NCBI RefSeq assembly: GCF_900113865.1 | Contig: NZ_FOQY01000053.1 | Location: forward strand, 1 to 42,635 | DNA length: 42,635 bases | Direction of reading: 5' to 3' | Source of the DNA: Streptosporangium canum | GTDB lineage: Bacteria; Actinomycetota; Actinomycetes; Streptosporangiales; Streptosporangiaceae | Shown here: in pieces, positions 22,437-31,263 of the stretch | Numbering within the stretch: position 1 is the stretch's first letter | How the letters are laid out: every line of letters begins with the position of its first letter | Notes under the pieces: generated by a model | Told to the model about the DNA's origin: nothing | Database searches by the model: none | Seen by the model: only the letters and a program-made list of their open reading frames with translations | Position numbers and translations under genes: made by a program

Positions 22437-24164
22437 ATGCGTACGTGGGTTAAGAGCACAACCCCCGCGGCACTGCTCACGCTGGGTGTCATGACCCTCG
22501 GCAGCGGTACGGCGTTCGCGGACACCTCCGGCGACAACTCCATCGGCGGCGGCAACCAGGTCAACATCCCGATCTCCCTGCCGATCGACATCAGCGGCAA
22601 CGCCGTCGGCGTCGTCGGCGACGCGTCCGCGGCCTCCAAGGGCGGCGCCTCCGTCGAGAACACCGGCGGCAACGGCATCCCCGGCCAGACCTCCGGCCGG
22701 GGCAGCGTCCTGGGCGGCAACCAGGTCAACGCCCCGATCACCGCGCCGATCAACGCCTGCGGCAACGCGCTGTCCCTGTTCGGCAGCTCCGAGGCGGGCT
22801 GCAAGGGCGGCGCGTCGGTCGGGCACGGCGGCGGCCGGGGCGGGGCGGGCGGCAACCGCACCAGCGGTGACCACAGCGTCCTGGGCGGCAACCAGGTCGT
22901 GGCGCCGATCACCGCGCCGATCAACGCCTGCGGCAACTCGGTCGCGGTCTTCGGTGCCGCCGACGCGGGCTGCAAGGGCGGCGCGTCGGTCAGGAACGGC
23001 GGCGGCCGGGGCGGGGCGGGCGGCAACCGCACCAGCGGTGACCACAGCGTCCTGGGCGGCAACCAGGTGGTGGCGCCGATCACCGCGCCGATCAACATCT
23101 GCGGCAACTCGGTCGCGATCCTCGGCAAGGCGTTCTCCGGCTGCAGGGGCGGCGCCGAGGTGACCGACGGCGGCCGGCCCGGTAAGCCGGGCAAGCCCGG
23201 CTACCTGGGAGGGCACGGCGGGCACGGCGGCTGGCGTCCCGGCTCGACCGGCAACGACACCGACGGCCGCTTCGGCGCCGGCAGCGGCAACCAGGTGATC
23301 GCCCCGATCGCCGCGCCGATCAACGTCTGCGGCAACGCGGTCGGCAACGGCGCGGCGGGCTGCGAGGGCGGCGCGTCGGTCAAGAACGGCGGCGGTGGCG
23401 GGGCGGGTGGCAACCGTACGTCGGGCAGGTCCGGTGTGCTGGCCGGCAACCAGGTGGTGGCGCCGATCACCGCGCCGATCAACGTCTGCGGCAACGCCGT
23501 GGCCGTCCTCGGCAAGGCCTTCGCCGGGTGCAAGGGCGGCGCGTCGGTCGGGCACGGCGGCGGCCGGGGCGGGGCGGGCGGCAACCGCACCAGCGGCGAC
23601 CACAGCGTCCTGGGCGGCAACCAGGTGGTGGCGCCGATCACCGCGCCGATCAACATCTGCGGCAACGCCGTCGCCGTCCTGGGCGACGCCGCGGCGGGCT
23701 GCCTGGGCGGCTCCCACGTCGGCACGCCGGCCGGCGGGCACCGCGGCCACGACTACGGCCACTGGGCCCAGCGGGTCGGCGCCCACAAGAGCAGCGGCCT
23801 GGTGCCCGCGCTCCCCGTCGCCCCCGCCAAGCCGGGGCAGCGCGCGCACGGCTCCGACCTCCCGCAGTTCCCCCTCGTCGGTGAGGCGCGGGACGCGGCC
23901 GGCCTGCCCGGCACTCCGGCGACCGCCCGGAGCACGGGGCGGAAGGCCGACTCGCCGCTGGCCCCCGCGACCGACCTGGTCTCCTCGACCCCGCTCGGCG
24001 GCGCCCTCCCCGTGGGCGACCTCGGCCTGATGAGCGCCGCCCAGCCCGCCGGGGTGACCGGGATGAACCCCGGCTCGCTGGCGGCCCTGCTGGCCGGTGT
24101 CATGGCCGCCGCCTCCGCGACGCTTTTCGCGACCACCCGCCGCGTCCGCTTCGGCAGGAAGTAA
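22437..24164 (+). CDS. Long chaplin-family surface protein with seven chaplin domains
   Basis: A 575-aa exported protein. The ATG at 22437 has AAGGAG 8 bases upstream, and a signal peptide ends near GSGTAFADT. Seven chaplin domains follow, each GNQV-API-APIN-CGN-V---G-A--GC-G. The first (GNQVNIPISLPIDISGNAVG) lacks both cysteines, and the fifth is shortened by three residues. They are joined by GGGRGGAGGNRTSGDHS-type linkers, one of which is collagen-like (GRPGKPGKPGYLGGHGGHGG). A Pro/Ala-rich stalk leads to a C-terminal membrane helix (GSLAALLAGVMAAASATLFA) and RRVRFGRK. No LPxTG/LAxTG sortase signal is visible. Chaplins form amyloid-like films on aerial hyphae; long ones anchor them to the wall. 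Confidence 0.92.
   Translation: MRTWVKSTTPAALLTLGVMTLGSGTAFADTSGDNSIGGGNQVNIPISLPIDISGNAVGVVGDASAASKGGASVENTGGNGIPGQTSGRGSVLGGNQVNAPITAPINACGNALSLFGSSEAGCKGGASVGHGGGRGGAGGNRTSGDHSVLGGNQVVAPITAPINACGNSVAVFGAADAGCKGGASVRNGGGRGGAGGNRTSGDHSVLGGNQVVAPITAPINICGNSVAILGKAFSGCRGGAEVTDGGRPGKPGKPGYLGGHGGHGGWRPGSTGNDTDGRFGAGSGNQVIAPIAAPINVCGNAVGNGAAGCEGGASVKNGGGGGAGGNRTSGRSGVLAGNQVVAPITAPINVCGNAVAVLGKAFAGCKGGASVGHGGGRGGAGGNRTSGDHSVLGGNQVVAPITAPINICGNAVAVLGDAAAGCLGGSHVGTPAGGHRGHDYGHWAQRVGAHKSSGLVPALPVAPAKPGQRAHGSDLPQFPLVGEARDAAGLPGTPATARSTGRKADSPLAPATDLVSSTPLGGALPVGDLGLMSAAQPAGVTGMNPGSLAALLAGVMAAASATLFATTRRVRFGRK
22551..23708 (+). repeat. Seven tandem chaplin-coding repeats
   Basis: Units begin at GGCAACCAGG blocks such as 22551, 22887, 23058, 23445 and 23616. 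Adjacent well-conserved copies are 171 bases apart. Near-identical DNA between units shows recent duplication. Confidence 0.85.
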
Positions 24165-24302
24165 GCGAGAAGTAAGACAGCAGTAACTCTTCAGCCATGT
24201 CCCCTCAGATCCACTGGGGGAGGCGCATAGACGCTTCGCCTGTGGCGAGGGATGGTGTCGCGGCCCAGGGCCGTGTTCTCCCTCGTCCTGCGAGGCAGAG
24301 AA

Positions 24303-24343
24303 GCTTTGCCCGTTCCGGGGGCGCGGCCCGGGACGGGCAAAGC
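24303..24343. terminator. Strong hairpin between convergent genes
   Basis: Arms 24303-24319 and 24327-24343 pair over 17 positions with one G-T, around a 7-base loop. There is no T-run, as is common in actinomycetes. It stands between the chaplin gene and the convergent DUF5703 gene and could stop transcription from both sides. Confidence 0.75.
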
Positions 24344-24393
24344 CATGTCCGGGCACAGCGGCTGTGACCGGTGTCACGGAGCCCTGCACAGAG

Positions 24394-24579
24394 TCACATC
24401 GTCCTGGTCACACGTATGATCTTGCGACGCAGCCGGACGTCCCGGCGGCCGTCGGGATACAGTCGCAGGCGGTCGAGTTCCCAGTCGCCGTATTCTGCGT
24501 GTTCGGTCAGAATCTGCCGGGCGGCGTCCCTGGAGGTGCCACGCGGAAGATGGAGAACCAAGTAGGAGTAGTCGAGCAC
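24394..24579 (-). CDS. DUF5703 family protein
   Basis: A 61-aa protein starting at a GTG (24579) with GGAG about 10 bases upstream. It reads LDYSYLVLHLPRGTSRDAAR, then ILTEHAEYGDWELDRLRLYP, and ends with a basic RRKIIRVTR. This matches a small actinobacterial family known to me only as DUF5703; function unknown. It is divergent from topA. Confidence 0.8.
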   Translation of the reverse strand: MLDYSYLVLHLPRGTSRDAARQILTEHAEYGDWELDRLRLYPDGRRDVRLRRKIIRVTRTM

Positions 24580-24737
24580 AGCGATTAGTCTCCGAGGGTG
24601 GGCTGGGGGACGTCGGCACTCATAGGGCTTTATTGTGCGTCCTTGCGGCTTTCCTTGGGAGTGTGCCCGATCCAGATCGGGTAACCCGAGGGGAAGAAAA
24701 CGGGGAAACCAATGCGAACAGCGAGGTAGGAAGCAGC

Positions 24738-27389
24738 GTGCCAGCCAAGAACGGCAACGCCGGCGGAACCCGCCTGGTGATCGTCGAGTCGCCTTCCAAG
24801 GCGAAGACCATCGCTGGGTACCTCGGCCGCGGCTACGTCGTGGAGTCCAGCATCGGGCATATTCGCGATCTCCCCGAGAAGGCCGACGACATCCCCGAGA
24901 AGTTCAAGGGTGAGTCGTGGGCCCGCCTGGGCGTCAACGTGGATAGCGAGTTCGAGCCGCTCTATGTCGTCAACCACGACAAGAAGGCGCAGGTGAGCAA
25001 GCTCAAGCAGCTGCTCAAGGACGCCGACGAGCTCTACCTCGCCACTGACGAGGACCGGGAGGGCGAGGCGATCGCCTGGCACCTGCGCGAGGTGCTCAAC
25101 CCCAAGGTGCCGGTTCACCGCATGGTGTTCCACGAGATCACCCCGCGGGCGATCCAGGAGGCGGTGGCCAACCCGCGTGCCCTGAACCTGCGGCTGGTCG
25201 ACGCCCAGGAGACCCGGCGCATCCTCGACCGCCTCTACGGCTACGAGGTCAGCCCGGTCCTGTGGAAGAAGGTCAAGCCCCGCCTGTCCGCCGGTCGCGT
25301 GCAGTCCGTGGCGACCCGGCTGGTCGTGGAGCGCGAGCGCGAGCGCCTGGCGTTCACCAGCGCGAGTTACTGGGACCTGCAGGCGCTGTTCGACACCGGT
25401 CGCGACGAGGCGCCGCGCGAGTTCACCGCCACGCTGACCGGCGTGGGCGGCAAGCGCGTCGCCCAGGGGCGTGACTTCGCGAGCAACGGCAGGCTCAAGA
25501 GCGCCGACGTGGTCCACTTGGACGAGCAGGCCGCGCGGGCCCTGGCCGGGCGGCTGAGCGGCACGGCCTACAAGGTCAACTCGGTCGAGCGCAAGCCGTA
25601 CACCCGCAAGCCGTACGCGCCGTTCCGGACGACCACGCTGCAGCAGGAGGCCAGCCGGAAGCTGGGCTTCTCCGCGAAGTCGACCATGCAGGTCGCCCAG
25701 CGCCTGTACGAGAACGGCTTCATCACCTACATGCGTACCGACAGCATCACGCTGTCGGAGACCGCCGTCGCCGCCGCGCGCAGCCAGGCCATCAAGCTGT
25801 ACGGCGCGGCGTACGTGCCCGACAAGCCGCGCGCCTACGCCAGCAAGGTGAAGAACGCGCAGGAGGCGCACGAGGCGATCCGCCCCTCGGGTGAGGAGTT
25901 CCGCACGCCGGGCGAGACCGGGCTGAGCGGCGACATGTTCCGGCTGTACGAGCTGATCTGGCAGCGGACCGTCGCCTCGCAGATGAAGGACGCGGTCGGG
26001 GAGTCGGTCACCGTCAAGGTGGGCGGCGTCTCCAGCTCCGGCGAGCAGGTCGAGTTCGGCGCGACCGGCCGGACCATCACCTTCCACGGCTTCCTCAAGG
26101 CTTACGTCGAGGGTGCGGACGACCCGGCCACCGACCGTGACGACTCCGAGAAGCGCCTGCCGAACCTGGACGAGGGCGACCGTCTCACCGCGGCCGAGCT
26201 CAATGTGCTGTCGCACGCCACCAAGCCGCCCGCGCGCTATACCGAGGCCTCGCTCATCAAGGAGCTGGAGGACCGGGAGATCGGCCGTCCCTCGACCTAC
26301 GCGTCGATCATCGGAACGATCCTGGACCGCGGTTACGTGTTCAAGAAGGGCACGGCCCTGGTGCCGTCCTTCCTGGCGTTCGCGGTGGTCAACCTGCTGG
26401 AGCAGCACTTCGGCCACCTCGTCGACTACGACTTCACGGCCGACATGGAGAAGGTCCTCGACGACATCGCCAACGACCGGGCGGAGCGGGTGCCCGAGCT
26501 GCGCCGCTTCTACTTCGGCGAGGAGGGCGACGAGGGCCTGAAGGAGATGGTGACCGATCTCGGTGAGATCGACGCCAAGGAGATCAGCTCCTTCTCGATC
26601 CGGGGCACCGACATCATGATCCGGGTGGGCCGTTACGGCCCCTACCTGGACCGTGAGGGCGCCCGGGTGAACGTGCCCGAGGACCTGGCGCCCGACGAGC
26701 TCACGGCCGAGCGGGCCGAGGAGCTGTTCTCGCGCCCCACGGGCGACCGGGAGCTGGGCAGGGACCCGGTCACCGGTCACATGATCGTGGCCAAGGACGG
26801 CCGTTACGGCCCCTACGTGACCGAGATCCTCCCCGAGGAGCCGCCGCCGGCCGAGGGGAAGAAGAAGACGAAGAAGGCCGACGCGCCCAAGCCGCGCACG
26901 GGGTCGCTGCTGAAGTCGATGTCCCTGGACACCGTCACCGTCGAGGACGCGCTGAAGCTGCTGTCACTGCCCAGGAAGCTCGGCGAGATCGACGGCCAGG
27001 AGGTCACGGCGCAGAACGGCAAGTTCGGTCCCTACATCAAGAAGGGCACCGACTCGCGCTCGCTGGCGTCGGAGGAGGAGATGTTCACCGTCACGCTGGA
27101 GCAGGCCAAGGAGCTGTTCGCGCAGCCCAAGGCCCGGGGCAGGCGTGCCGCCGCCGCGCCTCCGCTGCGTGAGCTCGGCGAGGATCCCGTCTCCAAGAAG
27201 CCGATCGTGGTCAAGGAGGGCCGCTTCGGCCCGTACGTGACCGACGGCGAGACCAACGCCTCCCTGCGCAAGGGCGACGAGGTCGAGCAGATCACCACCG
27301 AGCGCGCCGCCGAGCTCCTCGCCGACCGCCGCGCCCGCGGCCCGGCGCCCAAGCGGCCCACCCGCCCGAAGGCGAAGGCGAAGGCCTGA
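24738..27389 (+). CDS. topA: DNA topoisomerase I (type IA)
   Basis: An 883-aa enzyme that relaxes negative supercoils by single-strand passage. The GTG at 24738 (VPAKNGNAGG) was chosen because GGAAG lies about 5 bases upstream and the Toprim domain follows at once (LVIVESPSKAKTIAGYL); the frame is open to 24633 but not needed. DEDREGEAIAWHL holds the metal-binding acids, and the active-site Tyr is about residue 331 in FITYMRTDS. The C-terminus has four TopA C-terminal repeats of the GRYGPYL / GKFGPYI type, no zinc fingers, and a Lys-rich end (RPKAKAKA), the usual actinobacterial form. Confidence 0.96.
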   Translation: MPAKNGNAGGTRLVIVESPSKAKTIAGYLGRGYVVESSIGHIRDLPEKADDIPEKFKGESWARLGVNVDSEFEPLYVVNHDKKAQVSKLKQLLKDADELYLATDEDREGEAIAWHLREVLNPKVPVHRMVFHEITPRAIQEAVANPRALNLRLVDAQETRRILDRLYGYEVSPVLWKKVKPRLSAGRVQSVATRLVVERERERLAFTSASYWDLQALFDTGRDEAPREFTATLTGVGGKRVAQGRDFASNGRLKSADVVHLDEQAARALAGRLSGTAYKVNSVERKPYTRKPYAPFRTTTLQQEASRKLGFSAKSTMQVAQRLYENGFITYMRTDSITLSETAVAAARSQAIKLYGAAYVPDKPRAYASKVKNAQEAHEAIRPSGEEFRTPGETGLSGDMFRLYELIWQRTVASQMKDAVGESVTVKVGGVSSSGEQVEFGATGRTITFHGFLKAYVEGADDPATDRDDSEKRLPNLDEGDRLTAAELNVLSHATKPPARYTEASLIKELEDREIGRPSTYASIIGTILDRGYVFKKGTALVPSFLAFAVVNLLEQHFGHLVDYDFTADMEKVLDDIANDRAERVPELRRFYFGEEGDEGLKEMVTDLGEIDAKEISSFSIRGTDIMIRVGRYGPYLDREGARVNVPEDLAPDELTAERAEELFSRPTGDRELGRDPVTGHMIVAKDGRYGPYVTEILPEEPPPAEGKKKTKKADAPKPRTGSLLKSMSLDTVTVEDALKLLSLPRKLGEIDGQEVTAQNGKFGPYIKKGTDSRSLASEEEMFTVTLEQAKELFAQPKARGRRAAAAPPLRELGEDPVSKKPIVVKEGRFGPYVTDGETNASLRKGDEVEQITTERAAELLADRRARGPAPKRPTRPKAKAKA

Positions 27390-27462
27390 GGGCGCTGAGG
27401 GCCTCCTGAGTCGCTGAGAGCCTCCTCAGGGACCGGCAGGTCCGGGGGAACGCATCCGCCGT

Positions 27463-27489
27463 CCCGGGCGTTCTTCGGAACGCGCCGGG
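27463..27489 (+). terminator. Hairpin with a UUCG tetraloop after topA
   Basis: GCGTTC-TTCG-GAACGC flanked by CCCGG and CCGGG, which pair with a one-base bulge. A C(UUCG)G loop makes this very stable. It lies 74 bases after the topA stop. Confidence 0.55.
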
Positions 27490-27507
27490 TACGGCGGGCG
27501 GGCCGGC

Positions 27508-29004
27508 GTGGGAGAGGTGGCGGTGACGGTCGTGGGTTTCGTGTCGCTGATCGTGGGGGTCGTGGCGCTGGTCCACTACTACCTCTGGCGCCGCCTGATC
27601 CGTGCCACCACGGCCAGGGGCCGGACCCGCCGGGTGCTGACCTGGATCCTGGCCGGTCTCGCCGTGCTCGTCCCGGTGACGCTCGTCGGCTCCCGGAGCG
27701 AGTGGGGGCACTTCCTGGCCTGGCCGGGGTTCTTCTGGATCGCGGTGATGTTCTACCTGACGGTCTTCCTGGTGCTGCTGGAGATCCCGCGCGCGCTGGC
27801 CCTGCTGGTGCTGAGCCGTTCCGGCCGTCGTCGCGCCGACGCCCGCCTGTCCCGGAGGACGGCCGGCCGCCGCCGGGCACACGCCGTCCCGGGCGCCGGG
27901 CCGGTGCCTCCGCTCCCCGCACCCGGCCGGGCCGCCCTGCCGTCCGAATCCGGAGCGGCCCCGCTCTCCGAGCCACCCTTGATCGCCTCGCCGTTCGAGC
28001 CCGCGCCGGTGCCCGGCGACGCCGCTTCCGGGGACGCCCCCTCCCGGGGCGCCACCCGGCTGTCCGTCGAGGATCCGCCCGCCGCCCTCACCCCTCCGGC
28101 GCCGGCGGCGACCGGTCCCGGGGATGGAGCCGGCAGCCCGGCCGGAGCCGGACCGGAGACGATCGGCCGCAGGCTCTTCATCGCCCGCACGGCCGCCGCC
28201 GTCGCCGGGGTGGGGGCGCTGGCCACGGTCGGCAACGGCGTCAGGACCGCCCTCGGCGACCCGGTGATCGAGTCGGTCCGGGTCGCGCTGCCCAAGCTGG
28301 ATCCGCGTCTCAGCGGCCTGCGGCTCGCCGTCGTCAGCGACATCCACCTCGGCCCGCTCACCGGTACGGCGCACGCCGAGCGCATCGTCCGCATGGTCAA
28401 CTCGCTGGAGGCCGACGTGGTCGCCATCGTCGGCGACCTGGTCGACGGCACGGTGGCCCAGCTCGGCACGGTGGCCAGGCCGTTGAGGAGTCTCGAATCC
28501 CGCTACGGCACCTACTTCGTCACCGGCAACCACGAGTACTACACCGCCAACGGTCCCGGGGAGTGGATCGAGGAGCTCCGCCACCTCGGTGTCCGCCCGC
28601 TCCAGAACGAGCGCGTCGAGATCGCCCACGGGGGCGCCGTGCTGGACCTCGCGGGGGTCAACGACGTCGCGGGCGACCCCGCGGGCGACGGCCCCGACTT
28701 CGAGCGGGCACTTGGCGGCCGCGACCGCTCCCGGTCCACGGTCCTCCTCGCCCACCAGCCGGTCCAGGCGTACCAGGCCGCCGCGCACGGCGTCGACCTG
28801 CAGCTCTCCGGCCACACCCACGGCGGCCAGATGGTCCCCTTCAACCTGGTCGTCCCGCTGCAGCAGCCGGTCGTCTCCGGTCTCGGCGAGGTGGACGGCA
28901 CCCGGGTCTACGTCACCCGGGGCGCCGGTTTCTGGGGGCCGCCCGTCCGGGTCGGGGCTCCCCCCGAGATCACCCTTCTGGAGCTTCGCGGCGAGAGGCC
29001 GTAG
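27508..29004 (+). CDS. Membrane-anchored metallophosphoesterase
   Basis: A 498-aa protein. The N-terminus has three or four hydrophobic helices (to about residue 103), followed by a Pro/Ala-rich linker (about 110-215). A segment at 219-243 (IGRRLFIARTAAAVAGVG) looks like a Tat-type or extra membrane segment. The catalytic calcineurin-like domain has SDIH (Asp278, His280), VGDLVDG (Asp310), GNHE (Asn341, His342), LAHQP (His416) and GHTHGG (His436, His438), a complete two-metal site of the YkuE-like type. The substrate is not known. The start is GTG 27508 or the GTG at 27523, which has a better GGAGAGG. Confidence 0.88.
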   Translation: MGEVAVTVVGFVSLIVGVVALVHYYLWRRLIRATTARGRTRRVLTWILAGLAVLVPVTLVGSRSEWGHFLAWPGFFWIAVMFYLTVFLVLLEIPRALALLVLSRSGRRRADARLSRRTAGRRRAHAVPGAGPVPPLPAPGRAALPSESGAAPLSEPPLIASPFEPAPVPGDAASGDAPSRGATRLSVEDPPAALTPPAPAATGPGDGAGSPAGAGPETIGRRLFIARTAAAVAGVGALATVGNGVRTALGDPVIESVRVALPKLDPRLSGLRLAVVSDIHLGPLTGTAHAERIVRMVNSLEADVVAIVGDLVDGTVAQLGTVARPLRSLESRYGTYFVTGNHEYYTANGPGEWIEELRHLGVRPLQNERVEIAHGGAVLDLAGVNDVAGDPAGDGPDFERALGGRDRSRSTVLLAHQPVQAYQAAAHGVDLQLSGHTHGGQMVPFNLVVPLQQPVVSGLGEVDGTRVYVTRGAGFWGPPVRVGAPPEITLLELRGERP

Positions 29005-29163
29005 AAGACGCGGGCGACGGGGACCTCTTCTCGCGGGTGCCGCCCGCCGGGGATTTTCGCGGGTGCCGCCTGCGCAGGACAGGCCGCACGTATTACCCTC
29101 ATGCGATGAGCGCCGGGCATATCCGTCGGGCTCATGTTTTCCCCAGCCCAGCGAGCACCTGGA

Positions 29164-29169
29164 TACGCT
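29164..29169 (+). promoter_or_regulatory. -10 element of a probable leaderless promoter for the MFS-dTMP kinase gene
   Basis: TACGCT fits the TAnnnT consensus and ends 6 bases before the ATG at 29176, which places the transcript start on the A of the start codon. No Shine-Dalgarno sequence precedes this gene. Confidence 0.55.
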
Positions 29170-29175
29170 GACACC

Positions 29176-31242
29176 ATGACCACCCCTGGCCGGAACACCG
29201 CGCGCCGCAAGCCTCCCAACGTGCTGGCCAACGCTCCGTTCCGCAAGCTGTGGACGGCCATGTCGCTGTGCAGCCTCGGAGACTGGCTGAACATCATCGC
29301 GTTGACCGCGCTTGCCGGAAACCTCACCAGCGGAGCCGGATACAAGGCTCAGAGCCTGGCCATCGGCGGCGTCTTCGTCGCGAAGATGCTCCCGGCCATC
29401 CTGCTGGGCCCTCTCGCGGGCGCGTTCGCCGACCGGTTCGACCGCCGGCTGACCATGTTCTTCTCCGACCTGCTGCGCTTCGCGCTGGTCCTGTCGATCC
29501 CGCTGATCGGCAGCTACCAGTGGGTGATCATCGCCACATTCCTGGTCGAGTGCGTCAACCTCTTCTGGGTCCCCGCCAAGGACGCCACAGTGCCGAACCT
29601 GGTGCCCAAGGAGCGGCTGGAGGAGGCCAACCAGCTCAACCTCCTGGTCACGTACGGCACCGCCCCGGTCGCCGCGCTCCTGTTCGCCGTGCTGTCGATG
29701 GCCGACGACGCCCTGGGCAGGTTCGTCCCGTACTTCGCCGACCGTGACACCTACCTGGCGCTGTTCATCAACGCCATCGCGTACCTGGTGTCGGCCTTCA
29801 TCATCTTCACGCTCAAGGACATCTCGAAGCCCGGCGCGACGGCCACCGCGATCTCCACGCCGTCGGTGCTGCGGCAGATCGTCGACGGCTGGCGCTTCGT
29901 CGGCGGCAACCGGCTGATCCGGGGCCTGGTCATCGGCATGCTCGGCGCGTTCGCCGCCGGCGGCACGGTGGTCGGGGTGGCCAAGATCTACGTGGTGGCG
30001 TTGCAGGGCGGCGACGCGGCCTACGGCGTGGTGTTCGGCGCGGTCTTCGTCGGCATGGCCTCCGGCATGTTCTTCGGGCCCAGGCTGCTGCGGGAGCTGT
30101 CCCGGCGGCGGTTGTTCGGGCTGTCGATCGTCGTGGCCGGGGTGGTGCTCGCCGCGATCGCGCTCATCCACAACCTGGTGATCGTCGCCCTGCTCACCGT
30201 GGCGCTGGGGGCGTGCGCCGGGATCGCCTGGATCATCGGCTACACCATGATCGGGCTGGAGGTGGAGGACAGCCTGCGCGGCCGTACGTTCTCCTTCCTG
30301 CAGTCGCTCGCCCGGGTCACCCTGCTGCTGGTGGTCGCGGTCGCGCCGGCGCTGGCGGGCCTGTTCGGCAGGCACGAGGTCAGGCTCGGCGGGGAGACGG
30401 TCTACCGGTTCGACGGCTCCAACCTGGTGCTGCTGATCGGCGCGCTGCTCGCGGTGATCGTCGGTCTCCTCGCGCTGCGGCACATGGACGACCGCAAAGG
30501 CGTGTCGATCGTCTCCGACCTGGTCGCGGCGGTGCGCGGCGAGCGGTTCGCGCCCGAGGAGGCCGAGCAGCCGCGCGGGATGTTCATCGCGTTCGAGGGC
30601 GGTGAGGGCTCGGGCAAGACCACGCAGTCCAGGTTGCTCGCGATCTGGCTCCGGGACCAGGGCTTCGACGTCGTGCAGACCCGGGAGCCGGGCTCGACCA
30701 AGGTGGGCATGCGGCTGCGCGCCATCCTGCTGGACGCCGTCCACCAGGGGCTGTCGGCGCGGTCGGAGGCGCTGCTGTACGCGGCCGACCGGGCCGAGCA
30801 TGTGGAGAAGGTCATCCGCCCGGCGCTCTACCGGGGGTCGATGGTGATCTCCGACCGTTACGTGGACTCCTCGCTCGCCTACCAGGGGGCCGGCCGGGCC
30901 CTGGAGCCCGGCGACGTGGCCAGGATCAACACCTGGGCCACCGGCGGGCTGGTCCCGGACCTGACCGTGCTCATCGACACCCCGCCGTCGGTCGGCCTGA
31001 CCCGGCTGGGCGGGGCCGCCGACCGGATCGAGTCCGAGCCGCTGGAGTTCCACGAGCGGGTGCGCCGCGAGTTCCGCTCGCTGGCCGCCGCGGCCCCGGA
31101 ACGCTACCTGGTCGTCGACGGGACCCTCGCCCAGGACCAGATCTCCCTGCTCATCCATGACCGGGTCCGCGAGGTGCTGCCCGACCCGGTGCCGCAGGAG
31201 TCGGAGGACGCCACCGGGACCATCCCCGTCATCCGCGACTGA
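29176..31242 (+). CDS. tmk: MFS transporter fused to dTMP kinase
   Basis: A 688-aa fusion. Residues 1 to about 440 are a 12-helix MFS-type transporter (LAGAFADRFDRRLTMFFSDL is the A-like loop; FRKLWTAMSLCSLGDWLNII starts helix 1). From about 465 comes thymidylate kinase, which phosphorylates dTMP to dTDP: P-loop FEGGEGSGKTTQ near 470, REPGSTKVG, and the lid/DRY region VISDRYVDSSLAYQGAGR. Both parts look complete. This bifunctional form is known in actinobacteria. The ATG at 29176 was chosen from its leaderless-type promoter. holB follows after 21 bases; both proteins serve DNA replication. Confidence 0.93.
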   Translation: MTTPGRNTARRKPPNVLANAPFRKLWTAMSLCSLGDWLNIIALTALAGNLTSGAGYKAQSLAIGGVFVAKMLPAILLGPLAGAFADRFDRRLTMFFSDLLRFALVLSIPLIGSYQWVIIATFLVECVNLFWVPAKDATVPNLVPKERLEEANQLNLLVTYGTAPVAALLFAVLSMADDALGRFVPYFADRDTYLALFINAIAYLVSAFIIFTLKDISKPGATATAISTPSVLRQIVDGWRFVGGNRLIRGLVIGMLGAFAAGGTVVGVAKIYVVALQGGDAAYGVVFGAVFVGMASGMFFGPRLLRELSRRRLFGLSIVVAGVVLAAIALIHNLVIVALLTVALGACAGIAWIIGYTMIGLEVEDSLRGRTFSFLQSLARVTLLLVVAVAPALAGLFGRHEVRLGGETVYRFDGSNLVLLIGALLAVIVGLLALRHMDDRKGVSIVSDLVAAVRGERFAPEEAEQPRGMFIAFEGGEGSGKTTQSRLLAIWLRDQGFDVVQTREPGSTKVGMRLRAILLDAVHQGLSARSEALLYAADRAEHVEKVIRPALYRGSMVISDRYVDSSLAYQGAGRALEPGDVARINTWATGGLVPDLTVLIDTPPSVGLTRLGGAADRIESEPLEFHERVRREFRSLAAAAPERYLVVDGTLAQDQISLLIHDRVREVLPDPVPQESEDATGTIPVIRD

Positions 31243-31251
31243 CACCGGCGG

Positions 31252-31257
31252 TAGGTT
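31252..31257 (+). promoter_or_regulatory. -10 element of a probable leaderless promoter for holB
   Basis: TAGGTT ends 6 bases before the GTG at 31264, the same geometry as upstream of the MFS-dTMP kinase gene. No Shine-Dalgarno sequence is present in the 21-base gap. Confidence 0.5.
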
Positions 31258-31263
31258 GAGGGC

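Noticed and set aside
22551..23708. Regular repeats that might suggest a CRISPR array
   Set aside because: The units are about 171 bp, coding, and translate to chaplin domains; no short repeat/unique spacer structure or cas genes are present.
22431..24389. Minus-strand repetitive open frame across the chaplin gene
   Set aside because: It is the antisense of the chaplin repeats; the plus strand has signal peptide, ribosome binding site and domain matches.
24633..24737. Longer topA N-terminus
   Set aside because: The extra 35 residues show no homology, and the GTG at 24738 has a proper ribosome binding site just before the Toprim domain.
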